Assembly (NCBI RefSeq): GCF_001752395.1
Contig: NZ_MKEK01000001.1
Location: forward strand, 185,466-249,465
Source: Rheinheimera salexigens
GTDB taxonomy: Bacteria > Pseudomonadota > Gammaproteobacteria > Enterobacterales > Alteromonadaceae
Direction of reading: 5' to 3'
DNA: 64,000 nt
This document shows, piece by piece, positions 38,664 to 46,668 of the stretch. A model generated the notes under the pieces. It was not told the DNA's origin. It did no database searches and was given only the letters and a program-made list of their open reading frames with translations. The translations under genes were made by a program, and so were the position numbers. How positions within the stretch are numbered: the first letter of the stretch is position 1; each line of letters opens with the position of its first letter.

Positions 38664-39649
38664 GGCGATATCTCCTTGGCTGCCGCGAGTAATTGTTGAT
38701 CAAACGGTTCTTGTGCTACCGCAACATTTTGCCTTGCCCAATGCAGCGCCTTTACAGCACTAGGTTGTAAATATATAAAGTAATAAGCTAAATCTGAGGT
38801 ATGTAAGGCATCAGCCCGCAGTTCACGTAAATGCATACGTTCAGCCGCCACCTTACGCCAACAGTACTGCATGCCAAGCTTGGCCTCGGCATGAGCAATT
38901 CGCACTAGCATGCTGTCTACTGGTAAAGCATCGACGATAGGACAAGTCCCAGATAACCTAATAATGTCTTCCGCGCGTTCGGTTAGTAGCAAAACATCTA
39001 AAATTTGCCGTTGCATCACCACGGGGTTAGTGGCGTAGTTGACATAATCAAGCCAGATTAAGGCTTCATCATAACGTTTAAGTAGCTGGGCCTGTTCTGC
39101 CAAGATTTGGTTTCGCCACTGTCTCAGTGCTGAGCTAGTTTCAGCATTACGAGCTTGTAAGCGCTGCAAAGCAACATAACTTGTGGTTAATTCTCCTGCC
39201 CGCCCCTTAATCTCTAGCAAACAGGTAGCAACTACATCAAATTGGGCATACGCAGTTAAAGCCTGACAAGCTTGCGTTGCCAGGGGTAAATTATGTCGAG
39301 TCAAGGCGATACGCGCCTGCATCAAATAGGCACTTTGTTGCAACGTAGACAATGCTAATACTTTGTCTAACGCCAATAACGCCGCATCAAAACGATGTTC
39401 AAATTGGAGTAAATCAGCCTGAGCCAGCCACCACTGCGCCTGCTCTGATTTAGCTAAGGAGGTTAACTGCGGAGCAGTCGCTTGCCACATTATGGCTGCT
39501 TGTTGGTGTAAATGATGCTGAGCATCATTCTTACCCGCGATAACATAGCTGGTATATTGTTCGGCCTTGGATACAGAGGCTGCGGCATAGCCGCAACCCA
39601 CTGCCAATAAAACCCCTAAGGCGAAATGCCGTAAGTTGGTTTTAGTCAT
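38660..39649 (-). CDS. Exported helical-repeat (TPR-like) protein of the DUF4331 operon
   Basis: A 329-residue protein with a signal peptide (ALGVLLAVGCGYAAA), then helical pairs that look like TPR repeats: QWWLAQADLLQFEHRFDAAL (about 78-97), YLMQARIALTRHNLPLA and KRYDEALIWLDYV. No catalytic motif is seen. The ATG at 39647-39649 is preferred over one eight codons upstream, since it leaves the usual 8 bp overlap with the cadherin-like gene and a clean signal peptide. It overlaps the next gene by four bases, so the operon is tightly coupled. Confidence 0.72.
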   Translation of the reverse strand: MTKTNLRHFALGVLLAVGCGYAAASVSKAEQYTSYVIAGKNDAQHHLHQQAAIMWQATAPQLTSLAKSEQAQWWLAQADLLQFEHRFDAALLALDKVLALSTLQQSAYLMQARIALTRHNLPLATQACQALTAYAQFDVVATCLLEIKGRAGELTTSYVALQRLQARNAETSSALRQWRNQILAEQAQLLKRYDEALIWLDYVNYATNPVVMQRQILDVLLLTERAEDIIRLSGTCPIVDALPVDSMLVRIAHAEAKLGMQYCWRKVAAERMHLRELRADALHTSDLAYYFIYLQPSAVKALHWARQNVAVAQEPFDQQLLAAAKEISP

Positions 39650-40175
39650 TATTTGCCACCGTACCTGACACAACTAAATCGTCAAACTCAGCGGTATCCA
39701 ACACATCTTGGCTAATTTCTCGACCATTAACGGCCAAAGGCATCGACTGTGCTGTTTGAGCATAAGACTCGCGAACTAAGCTGCGAAACGAAACTTGCAG
39801 TGCATTAATCACCACAGTAATAGTCCCTGTGGCACTTAATAAGCCGTCAGACACTGTGAAGGTGAAACTATCAGTACCGACATATTCGGTATTAGGCGTA
39901 TAAGTAAAGGCACCATCAGCCGCAATCTCAACCCGTCCATTCTGAGGTGGCATATTGGCAGTAAAGCGCAAACGGTCACCCTCAGCATCAGAGCCGATTA
40001 GTCGCGCCATCAAGGCGGTATCGGCACTGGTTGTCACCGATTGTGATGTGGCGCTTGGCGCAGTATTTACTTTCGGCTCGTTATCGCTTGAGCCATTACA
40101 CGCCGTTAATACCAGCAGCGAACTTAACACCACTAACAGCCTAGACTTATGGTTAAAGCTTTTAATAATAAACAT
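39642..40175 (-). CDS. Cadherin-like/Ig-like domain lipoprotein
   Basis: A 177-residue lipoprotein: signal peptide with lipobox LTAC (Cys about 26), then a Ser/Thr-rich linker and one cadherin-like or VCBS-type beta-sandwich domain, shown by SDAEGDRLRFTANMPPQNG, GAFTYTPNTEYVGTDSFTF and VSDGLLSATGTITVVI. The remaining 45 residues (SFRSLVRESYAQTAQSMPLA) match nothing I know. The ATG at 40175 has AAGGAG eight bases upstream. It starts 12 bp after the DUF4331 stop. Acidic residues may bind calcium (inference). Confidence 0.75.
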   Translation of the reverse strand: MFIIKSFNHKSRLLVVLSSLLVLTACNGSSDNEPKVNTAPSATSQSVTTSADTALMARLIGSDAEGDRLRFTANMPPQNGRVEIAADGAFTYTPNTEYVGTDSFTFTVSDGLLSATGTITVVINALQVSFRSLVRESYAQTAQSMPLAVNGREISQDVLDTAEFDDLVVSGTVANND

Positions 40176-40187
40176 GGCTATCACTCC

Positions 40188-41765
40188 TTACTGTGGTGAA
40201 CCTGACAAAGGTGCGATTAAGTAGGGAAAGCTATCCTGCATAAAACTGGCATCTACTGGCGCGCCATCGGTAAACGGCGCCGTACCCAGATTGGCATCTT
40301 CAGGTGCACACAGACCTAAGTTAGTCGGTTCACTATTTACCGGAAGGTCGTAGCATAACGCCCCCATCACCACTCGCAGTGCAATATCTACCACATCATC
40401 GCCTGGGCGACGTCCATTTGGAAAACCAGCTAAATCATTACCCGCCACACCAAAGTTTGATTGCATGCTGGCAGCAACTGCAGGTATAGCAGTATTTAAA
40501 CGTAGCATTTCAGAAGGCGTCACCATGGCTTGTTGATTAACACCAGCAAAGCCGGTTAAAAACGCTGCCACTAAATCTGCTCGCGGATAATTAGTCGGTG
40601 CTATGGTGGCAAAACTGGTGTCTAAAGTGGCGTTAACCGCATCTTTAAACAATAAATCCAGAATGATCGGTAGCGTCGGATTTGTCACATAGGTCGCAAA
40701 CTGGCCATCATTTGCAGGATGAGCGCTAGAAAAACGATCTTTATCATCAATACCTATCACCAATTCATTTACCAGTGGTGAGCCTAACCGTGACACTTGC
40801 ACCAAAGCACCGCCGTTCACTTCTGGCTTTTCTAAGGTCGCATTTGGATTTAAAATACGGGCTTGCGGTAAACTCGCGGTGGTCCAAGCACCAACCACAC
40901 CGTTGCCCGACCCGGTAATACACGATTTGGGAACTTCTAAGGCTATGGTGTTAACGTTTTTATCGTTAAGATCATCATTCGCCGTCGATTGGGTAATCCC
41001 GCCTGGGAAGCCATTACCATCACCCGCGCCTGGGGCACTATCACCTTCAACCGGCACATAATTTACTAAATCAAAGGTTTCGCCAAGATTAACGGTAAAG
41101 GGGTCTTTGCGTTGCCCCACAAACACCCGAGCCATGGCACTGCAATTAGGAATGGATACGTTATAAATATACTGATTAGCATAGGCTTCGTATTCTGCAG
41201 TAGAACCAAAAGTTTTTTGGCCTACATAAGCATAAGGCTTAACAAAATCAGCTTCACCGTTCACACCGGTAATAGCACTACGACTACCTGATTGTTGCGG
41301 ACCCGACACCATACTCATGGTATAGGTTTCGCTATAATTTAAGGCGCCATTATTACCGGCACTAATTGGTCCAACATGCTTTAGCGGTACGCTAACCAGC
41401 ACGCCATCTGGGCCAACCGGTAATTTTACTCCACCATTAGGTAATTTATTATTAAAGCGAAACTCAAAGGTATAATCTTCAATCGCATCTCCGTTAGCAT
41501 CTACATGCAAGGCATAGACTGCTGCAGGATCCATTGCGAAATAGTTAGGGCCACCATAGCTATCTTGCAAAGGAATATAATTAGCAATAATCGTGACATA
41601 TTCTTCACGACCAGGCTCATAGCTATTAAAGATATAAAAATCGGTAGAATCAATCGTCGGTAAGCGGCTCACATTTGGTGCTTCACGGTGACTGGATGCA
41701 AAAGCGGTGGTGCTAGTAGCCAATGCAGCAAGTAGCGCAGTGGCAATAACTGTTTTTCTATTCAT
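40188..41765 (-). CDS. DUF4331 family exported protein
   Basis: A 525-residue protein with a Sec signal peptide cleaved after AFA (about residue 23). The mature N-terminus SSHREAPNVSRLPTIDSTDFYIFNSYEPGR (described at about 24-53) is the hallmark of DUF4331, whose function is unknown. Further family blocks include ADFVKPYAYVGQ and LGSPLVNELVIGIDDKDRF. Only four Cys are visible. It is the first gene of a four-gene unit and is preceded by a candidate sigma-factor-dependent promoter like that of the sigma gene upstream. Confidence 0.85.
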   Translation of the reverse strand: MNRKTVIATALLAALATSTTAFASSHREAPNVSRLPTIDSTDFYIFNSYEPGREEYVTIIANYIPLQDSYGGPNYFAMDPAAVYALHVDANGDAIEDYTFEFRFNNKLPNGGVKLPVGPDGVLVSVPLKHVGPISAGNNGALNYSETYTMSMVSGPQQSGSRSAITGVNGEADFVKPYAYVGQKTFGSTAEYEAYANQYIYNVSIPNCSAMARVFVGQRKDPFTVNLGETFDLVNYVPVEGDSAPGAGDGNGFPGGITQSTANDDLNDKNVNTIALEVPKSCITGSGNGVVGAWTTASLPQARILNPNATLEKPEVNGGALVQVSRLGSPLVNELVIGIDDKDRFSSAHPANDGQFATYVTNPTLPIILDLLFKDAVNATLDTSFATIAPTNYPRADLVAAFLTGFAGVNQQAMVTPSEMLRLNTAIPAVAASMQSNFGVAGNDLAGFPNGRRPGDDVVDIALRVVMGALCYDLPVNSEPTNLGLCAPEDANLGTAPFTDGAPVDASFMQDSFPYLIAPLSGSPQ

Positions 41766-41830
41766 CTAAATTCCCTCTCAATCGTTTTAGTGATTATGCT
41801 GACCGGACTGTTTTAGTGAGGTCTATATAA

Positions 41831-41859
41831 ACAACGATTGAGCGGATCTTTTAGATGCA
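41831..41859 (-). promoter_or_regulatory. Candidate ECF-sigma promoter of the DUF4331 operon
   Basis: On the minus strand GCATCT (41853-41858) is followed after exactly 16 bp by CGTTGT (41831-41836). The upstream gene for the sigma factor has GCATCC, 16 bp, CGAATT in the same place. TGCATCYAAAA is identical between them except for one base. This -35 resembles the CCATCC element of SigK, an ECF sigma factor that is also controlled by an RskA anti-sigma factor. Confidence 0.6.
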
Positions 41860-41876
41860 ATTAAATGCAAAAATAT

Positions 41877-42554
41877 TTAAATAATTAATAAATCCGTTGT
41901 AAACAGCACTGGACCCGTTGGTACAGGCTGCGGCGAACCCCCTAAAGGTTCCCGACTTACCGCTAAAGCCCCCACTAAAGCCCAATCAATTTTCTGAGTC
42001 AGCGCCAACATCACTTCACCTTGCTGCGGTAATAAACCAAGCGAAATAGGCGCAGTGCCATCAGCTGGCAACATCCATAGCTCATAATCCTCATCAACTA
42101 ACTTATCTATCAAGCCAACTGCAGCAATGGTCAATTTTTGCTCTCGCTGGGTAACCAACCACAGGCTTCGGGCTTTATCATTTTGAATTACCGCTATACG
42201 ATCAATAGTCGGCGACACAACAGAATTAGGCGTTACCACCATATACACATTAACCAATAACAAAATACTGGCCATAGCAGCCAATAACCAAGACCAATTA
42301 AAGCTTGCTGCTGGACGTGGCTGTACCCAACCTAACCGCTCTTGAATACGCTGCCACACTACCGCTCTAGGTTGTTGAATTGGTATAACATCCGTTAATT
42401 GATGTAAATGCTCTTCCCAAAATGCTACTTCATCACGCAAAGGGGGTAAGTCCATTAATAAACGCTGAAAACGGCGTCGTGCTAAGCCTCGCATACTGCC
42501 TAACACATAGCGGGCTGCTAGTTGATGCTGCAATTCAATAGATTGATAATTCAT
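41877..42554 (-). CDS. RskA-type anti-sigma factor
   Basis: A 225-residue membrane anti-sigma factor. An N-terminal cytoplasmic sigma-binding helix bundle (1-85; ARYVLGSMRGLARRRFQRLL) is followed by one membrane segment (about 88-107, LLAAMASILLLVNVYMVV) and a C-terminal extracytoplasmic RskA (anti-sigma-K) domain with ELWMLPADGTAPISLG. The ATG at 42554 overlaps the sigma stop by four bases (ATGA), which ties the amounts of the two proteins together; a GTG four codons upstream is less likely. It should hold the sigma factor inactive until cut. Confidence 0.85.
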   Translation of the reverse strand: MNYQSIELQHQLAARYVLGSMRGLARRRFQRLLMDLPPLRDEVAFWEEHLHQLTDVIPIQQPRAVVWQRIQERLGWVQPRPAASFNWSWLLAAMASILLLVNVYMVVTPNSVVSPTIDRIAVIQNDKARSLWLVTQREQKLTIAAVGLIDKLVDEDYELWMLPADGTAPISLGLLPQQGEVMLALTQKIDWALVGALAVSREPLGGSPQPVPTGPVLFTTDLLII

Positions 42555-43090
42555 CGCTGTAAGCACCTTTTTAAACTATCTAGGCCACGACGGATCCAAC
42601 TTTTTACCGAGCCAAGTGCTTCACTAATATGATCGCTCACCTCTTGATGGCTTAAGCCGCAAACAAAGGCTAACTGAATGCACTGCCGTGTTGTTGGCTG
42701 TAATTCATTCATACACACTCGTAAACTTTTTGTCTGCCCCAATGAATCAATGGTAGCACCCAGCGTATCGGCCGTAGGCAACTCATCAAAATCGTCTGTC
42801 GATAATTCTTGATTTGCTTTATTTCTCAGTAAATCGATAGAACGATAGCGCACAATACTTATCAACCAACTCATCACCGAACCCTTTGCCACAGAATAAT
42901 CAGCGGCACGGTGCCACACTTTGATAAAGGTATCCTGCAACGCTTCTTCTGCCAAATCAGTACGGCGCAACAGGGTATAACTGACAGAATAGAGTTTTGC
43001 CGAGGTTGCTTCATATAAATGGCGAAAAGCAGCAGTATCACCGAGCGCAATTTGCTGTAAATCGCGCTCAAGTATCTGGGGGGTAGACAT
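42551..43090 (-). CDS. ECF-family RNA polymerase sigma factor
   Basis: A 179-residue group IV sigma factor. Region 2 spans about 20-90 (LAEEALQDTFIKVWHRAADY, SWLISIVRYRSIDLLR) and region 4 about 125-175, with a helix-turn-helix (CGLSHQEVSDHISEALGSV). AAGGAG lies eight bases before ATG. It is coupled to the anti-sigma gene and has a promoter-like element matching that of the DUF4331 operon, consistent with autoregulation. The pairing with an RskA anti-sigma suggests a SigK-like group; the signal is unknown. Confidence 0.88.
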   Translation of the reverse strand: MSTPQILERDLQQIALGDTAAFRHLYEATSAKLYSVSYTLLRRTDLAEEALQDTFIKVWHRAADYSVAKGSVMSWLISIVRYRSIDLLRNKANQELSTDDFDELPTADTLGATIDSLGQTKSLRVCMNELQPTTRQCIQLAFVCGLSHQEVSDHISEALGSVKSWIRRGLDSLKRCLQR

Positions 43091-43124
43091 AACAAAAACT
43101 CCTTATTGCGTATTAGCATACTTA

Positions 43125-43152
43125 AATTCGAATAAACCGAGTTTTTGGATGC
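43125..43152 (-). promoter_or_regulatory. Candidate autoregulated ECF-sigma promoter
   Basis: GCATCC (43147-43152), 16 bp, CGAATT (43125-43130) on the minus strand, 35 bp upstream of the sigma gene ATG. It matches the element before the DUF4331 gene in both boxes and in spacing; CGAAT also resembles the SigK -10 (CCGAAT). Confidence 0.6.
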
Positions 43153-43248
43153 AGTTTTTTTAACTGTTTTAGTATAACTATGTTTTGAGATTTAACAGGG
43201 TTTGTTAAAGCAGCTCAAAAAGCAGTGTAAAAAGGCATGCAATAAAAA

Positions 43249-43280
43249 AGCGGCAGTTAACATAAGCTTTAACTGCCGCT
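43249..43280 (-). terminator. Terminator after the metalloprotease-like lipoprotein gene
   Basis: A perfect 12 bp stem AGCGGCAGTTAA/TTAACTGCCGCT with an 8 nt loop; on the minus strand it is followed by six T residues. It isolates the sigma operon from the gene upstream. Confidence 0.9.
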
Positions 43281-43303
43281 AATATTAGATTTAAGCCTAG
43301 ATA

Positions 43304-44485
43304 TTACGGTTTTGCCGCATAGTCACTTAAATAAGAGTGATAGTTACTGCGGTACTGTTCAACTGTAAGCGCTTGCTGATTCATATCTAGCATAGTGGCA
43401 TCGAATGCTAGGATGTAGTTGGGGTTTTCTCTGTAATGTTGTGAACTAGCATGCATCTTGTAAGAGTCGTTTTTAACCCGCAACATCATTGCTTTAACAT
43501 TATCAAGACCGTTGGCTTCTTGTACGTATTGGTAGGCAAGGCCGTAGTGCTGATAAGCCAGGCCGGTGTCGCCCATTTCGTCCGAAAAGGAAACCACTTC
43601 TGTTGGGTCGAATTCTGCATGTTTTGATTTGTCTGCCACCCGCATCTTGCTTAAATAAACCGCTTGGCCTTCACTAAACCAGCGTGGTACGCGAAAGCCT
43701 TCCGTGTTTGCTACTAGCGCATGTTGGATGGTGTGTATTAGTTCATGAACTATAATTTTAGCCGTATCAAAGGGTTGAATATTCGAATTAGCACCAATAT
43801 TGATACCCGTTAAATGGCCTTCCCCCCAACCGGCTAAATGATCTGGCTCGTGGATACAAACATATATTTTGTTTTCTAAGCGGATCTGATCTTCCGATGT
43901 ATAGCCTGAGTGACTGTCGCCGATTAGTGTGGCCGCTATATCTGCTAAGCTAGCGTCTTGTGCGGTGCTTACTCGCCAAGCACCGACATCTTCCCATTCT
44001 GAGAATACACTTAAATGGTCAGGAAATGTAAAGTTGCCATAGCTTTGGCCAGGGCTATTTAGGGTGCTTAAGCCTTGTTTTAGTCTATCTCGCGCAGTCA
44101 TGCTGACATTGGTGCGAGCAGCGTAGAATTCTGCTTTGGTCATATTCATGGCCGTGAGTGCAGTATTTAACTCGGATTCAACCCAACCCGCCGCGACTTG
44201 AAAGTCTTCTTGCGGTAAGTCCGGATTACCAAATATCAAGGCATTATCGGTTTCATAATAGTAATCACGATAAGTGCTTTGGCAAAGCATTGAGTTAAGT
44301 CCGAAGTTATAATCAAACGTATTGCCATTGATAATTGCTGAGTAATAAATGCCCGTCTCGTGGCTACTTTTAAATTGACCGTTATCTGCTGATGGTGCTG
44401 AAGACACTGAGGAGCTACTTTCGCCGCCACCACAGGCTGTTAACGTAAAAGCGGCTAGTAAAAGTATAAGGGTACTGCTATTCAT
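43304..44485 (-). CDS. Putative zinc metalloprotease lipoprotein
   Basis: A 393-residue secreted lipoprotein (lipobox LTAC, Cys18). The motif HELIH (247-251) is an HEXXH zinc site, and FSEGQA with Glu272 follows 21-25 residues later, the gluzincin arrangement. I cannot assign it to a known peptidase family. The rest is acidic, with few Cys. It is transcribed from its own promoter and ends at a strong terminator; it lies just upstream of the ECF sigma gene on the same strand. Substrate unknown. Confidence 0.75.
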   Translation of the reverse strand: MNSSTLILLLAAFTLTACGGGESSSSVSSAPSADNGQFKSSHETGIYYSAIINGNTFDYNFGLNSMLCQSTYRDYYYETDNALIFGNPDLPQEDFQVAAGWVESELNTALTAMNMTKAEFYAARTNVSMTARDRLKQGLSTLNSPGQSYGNFTFPDHLSVFSEWEDVGAWRVSTAQDASLADIAATLIGDSHSGYTSEDQIRLENKIYVCIHEPDHLAGWGEGHLTGINIGANSNIQPFDTAKIIVHELIHTIQHALVANTEGFRVPRWFSEGQAVYLSKMRVADKSKHAEFDPTEVVSFSDEMGDTGLAYQHYGLAYQYVQEANGLDNVKAMMLRVKNDSYKMHASSQHYRENPNYILAFDATMLDMNQQALTVEQYRSNYHSYLSDYAAKP

Positions 44486-44644
44486 ATCTACCTAATCTAT
44501 AATGAAAAATTATAGTTACCATACCATATTACCCCCCAATCTTTTATGAGACTAACCGCTTTAAGCAGGCGCTACAGCGCGTAAACATGACTATCCCTTT
44601 ATCAACTAATCCTACATCGAGGCCAAAACTCAACACAAACACTT

Positions 44645-44668
44645 AGACGTCTAGATGTTTATGTTGAC
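44645..44668. promoter_or_regulatory. MetJ operator (tandem met boxes)
   Basis: AGACGTCT (44645-44652) is the perfect met-box consensus, followed without a gap by AGATGTTT (44653-44660) and the weaker ATGTTGAC. Tandem 8-mers are the binding mode of MetJ with S-adenosylmethionine. It overlaps a TTGACG (44664-44669) that could be the metY -35, so methionine would repress metY. Confidence 0.82.
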
Positions 44669-44728
44669 GTTGTAATATATTCATGGTTGTATAAGTAAAG
44701 TTAATATAGCAATAAGTAGGATTTTATT

Positions 44729-46000
44729 ATGAAACGGGAAACGATCGCCTTACATCATGGCTACCAAGCCGACGAACAAAAAGCAGCTGCAGTGCCTATT
44801 CACCAAACAACCTCGTTTTGTTTTGATAGTGCCCAACATGCCGCCGATTTATTCGATTTAAAGCAAACCGGTAATATCTATTCTCGTATTATGAACCCAA
44901 CCTGCCATGTTTTAGAGCAACGTGTTGCCGCATTAGAAGGCGGCATCGCTGCATTAGCCGTAGCCTCAGGCATGGCGGCTATTACCTATGCTATTCAAAC
45001 TATTGCTGAAGTCGGCGACAATATTGTTTCAGTTAATCAGCTTTATGGTGGCACTTATAATTTATTTGCCCACACGTTACCGCGCCAAGGCATAACCGTG
45101 CGCTTTGCTGATAAAGACGATTTGACTGCGCTAGAAGCCTTAATAGATGATAAAACCAAAGCCGTTTTCTGTGAAACTATTGGTAACCCATCTGGTGGTA
45201 TTGTCGATATTGCCGCTTTAGCCGAGGTTGCCCATAAGCATGGCGTGCCATTGATTGTCGATAATACGGTGGCTACGCCCTTTTTATGGCGCCCTATTGA
45301 ACACGGCGCTGATATTGTGCTGCATTCCGCGACTAAATATATTGGCGGTCACGGCACCACTATTGGTGGCGTTATTGTCGACTCGGGTAAGTTCCCCTGG
45401 GCAAAGCATGCTGCACGGTTTCCGTTACTTAATGAACCCGATATCTCGTATCACGGCATTAATTACGCTAAAGATGTCGGCGAAGCTGCCTTTATTGCTC
45501 GGGCACGGGTAGTCCCGCTACGAAATATGGGTGCGGCTTTATCCGCTCAAGCGGCGTGGAATTTACTACAAGGCTTAGAAACCCTAGCTTTACGGATTGA
45601 AAGAGTCTGTGAGAATACTTTAAAAGTGGCGAAGTTTTTACAACAACAACCCCAAGTGAGTTGGGTTAATTACGCCGGTTTACCCGACCATAAAGATCAC
45701 GCTTTAGCCCAAAAATATTTACAAGGCCATGCTTCAGGTATTTTAAGCTTTGGTTTAAAAGGTGGCCGTGAAGCTGGCGCTAAGTTTTATGATGCCTTGC
45801 AGCTGATATTACGCTTAGTCAATATTGGTGATGCCAAGAGTTGCTCGGCCATTCCGGCGATTACTACTCATAGGCAATTAAATGATGAGGAACTTAAGCA
45901 AGCGGGTGTCTCGGCTGATTTAGTCCGTTTATCGATTGGTATTGAGCATATTGACGATATTATTGCCGATTTAAGCCAAGCGCTGGCCGCTGCTGTATAA
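44729..46000 (+). CDS. metY: O-acetylhomoserine sulfhydrylase
   Basis: MetY (O-acetylhomoserine aminocarboxypropyltransferase) makes homocysteine from O-acetylhomoserine and sulfide with PLP. The 423-residue protein shows the Cys/Met-metabolism PLP family features: IYSRIMNPTCHVLEQRVAALEGG (about 50-72), VDNTVATPFLWRP, and HSATKYIGGHGTTIGG holding the PLP-binding Lys (about 208). It is a single gene behind met boxes, consistent with methionine synthesis. It lies next to a REP-like repeat. Confidence 0.94.
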   Translation: MKRETIALHHGYQADEQKAAAVPIHQTTSFCFDSAQHAADLFDLKQTGNIYSRIMNPTCHVLEQRVAALEGGIAALAVASGMAAITYAIQTIAEVGDNIVSVNQLYGGTYNLFAHTLPRQGITVRFADKDDLTALEALIDDKTKAVFCETIGNPSGGIVDIAALAEVAHKHGVPLIVDNTVATPFLWRPIEHGADIVLHSATKYIGGHGTTIGGVIVDSGKFPWAKHAARFPLLNEPDISYHGINYAKDVGEAAFIARARVVPLRNMGAALSAQAAWNLLQGLETLALRIERVCENTLKVAKFLQQQPQVSWVNYAGLPDHKDHALAQKYLQGHASGILSFGLKGGREAGAKFYDALQLILRLVNIGDAKSCSAIPAITTHRQLNDEELKQAGVSADLVRLSIGIEHIDDIIADLSQALAAAV

Positions 46001-46057
46001 ATAAATTTTGTTGAGGGGTAATGCCGAACAGTTAAACAAAAACCGACTTGCTCTAAG

Positions 46058-46133
46058 CTAACCGTTGAAGGCATGGATGCCTGAATCGAGCCCCCAGGGA
46101 TGGGTTTACGGCGCGTTAGCGTGAGCAAGCCGG
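46058..46133 (-). repeat. REP-like dispersed repeat, copy A
   Basis: This 76 bp element, downstream of metY, shares 44 of 47 bases with 63346-63392 (as inverted copy), then a hairpin and CTAACCGTTG. The internal palindrome AGGCATGGATGCCT (46069-46082) replaces a different hairpin in copy B. The flanks 46033-46053 and 46122-46144 form an imperfect inverted repeat around AAACC-rich ends. Confidence 0.75.
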
Positions 46134-46155
46134 TTTGTTTGAACAGCAAGCCTAA

Positions 46156-46647
46156 CTAACGGGCATAAGTAGCTGTTAGCGTTGCTTTACCTAACGCCAT
46201 AGCGTTTAACATAAAGCCAACAACTGCTGCTCTTGCGTCATCTGCAGCCGGTAAGGTTTCTTCTGGTAGCGCCCAAATAGTAAATTGATAACGGTGCATA
46301 CCATGACCTTCAGGTGGGCAGGCACCACCAAATTCTTTAATACCAAAATCATTGATAAAACTGCGGCAACCTGGCGGTAAACTGCCCTTACCTGCACCTT
46401 GGGCTAACCCGGTTGCAGAACCAGGAATATCCGCTACTATCCAATGCCAAAAACCCGAGCCGGTTGGCGCATCAGGATCAAACACCGTTAATACAAAACT
46501 TTTAGTGCCACTGGGTGCATTGTGCCAATTTAATTCTGGTGAAATATTATTTCCATTACAGCCAAAACCATCAAACTCTTGCTCTTTAGCCATAAAATGG
46601 CCTTCTTTGATAGTTGGACTGGTAAGGCTAAAAATTTTAGTATCCAT
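46156..46647 (-). CDS. YbhB/YbcL family PEBP-like protein
   Basis: A 163-residue phosphatidylethanolamine-binding-protein fold member (Raf kinase inhibitor-like). The ligand-pocket motifs are clear: FDPDAPTGSGFWHWIVADIP (about 56-75) and GACPPEGHGMHRYQFTIWAL (about 108-127). Bacterial members have no firmly known function. It lies 21 bp downstream of trxC on the minus strand, so may be cotranscribed. No signal peptide is seen. Confidence 0.88.
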   Translation of the reverse strand: MDTKIFSLTSPTIKEGHFMAKEQEFDGFGCNGNNISPELNWHNAPSGTKSFVLTVFDPDAPTGSGFWHWIVADIPGSATGLAQGAGKGSLPPGCRSFINDFGIKEFGGACPPEGHGMHRYQFTIWALPEETLPAADDARAAVVGFMLNAMALGKATLTATYAR

Positions 46648-46668
46648 ATTGCCCTCTAATTTAATTCA

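Noticed and set aside
45868..46149. Minus-strand 93-codon ORF
   Set aside because: It reads through the metY 3' end and the repeat copy A; no ribosome-binding site or family likeness.
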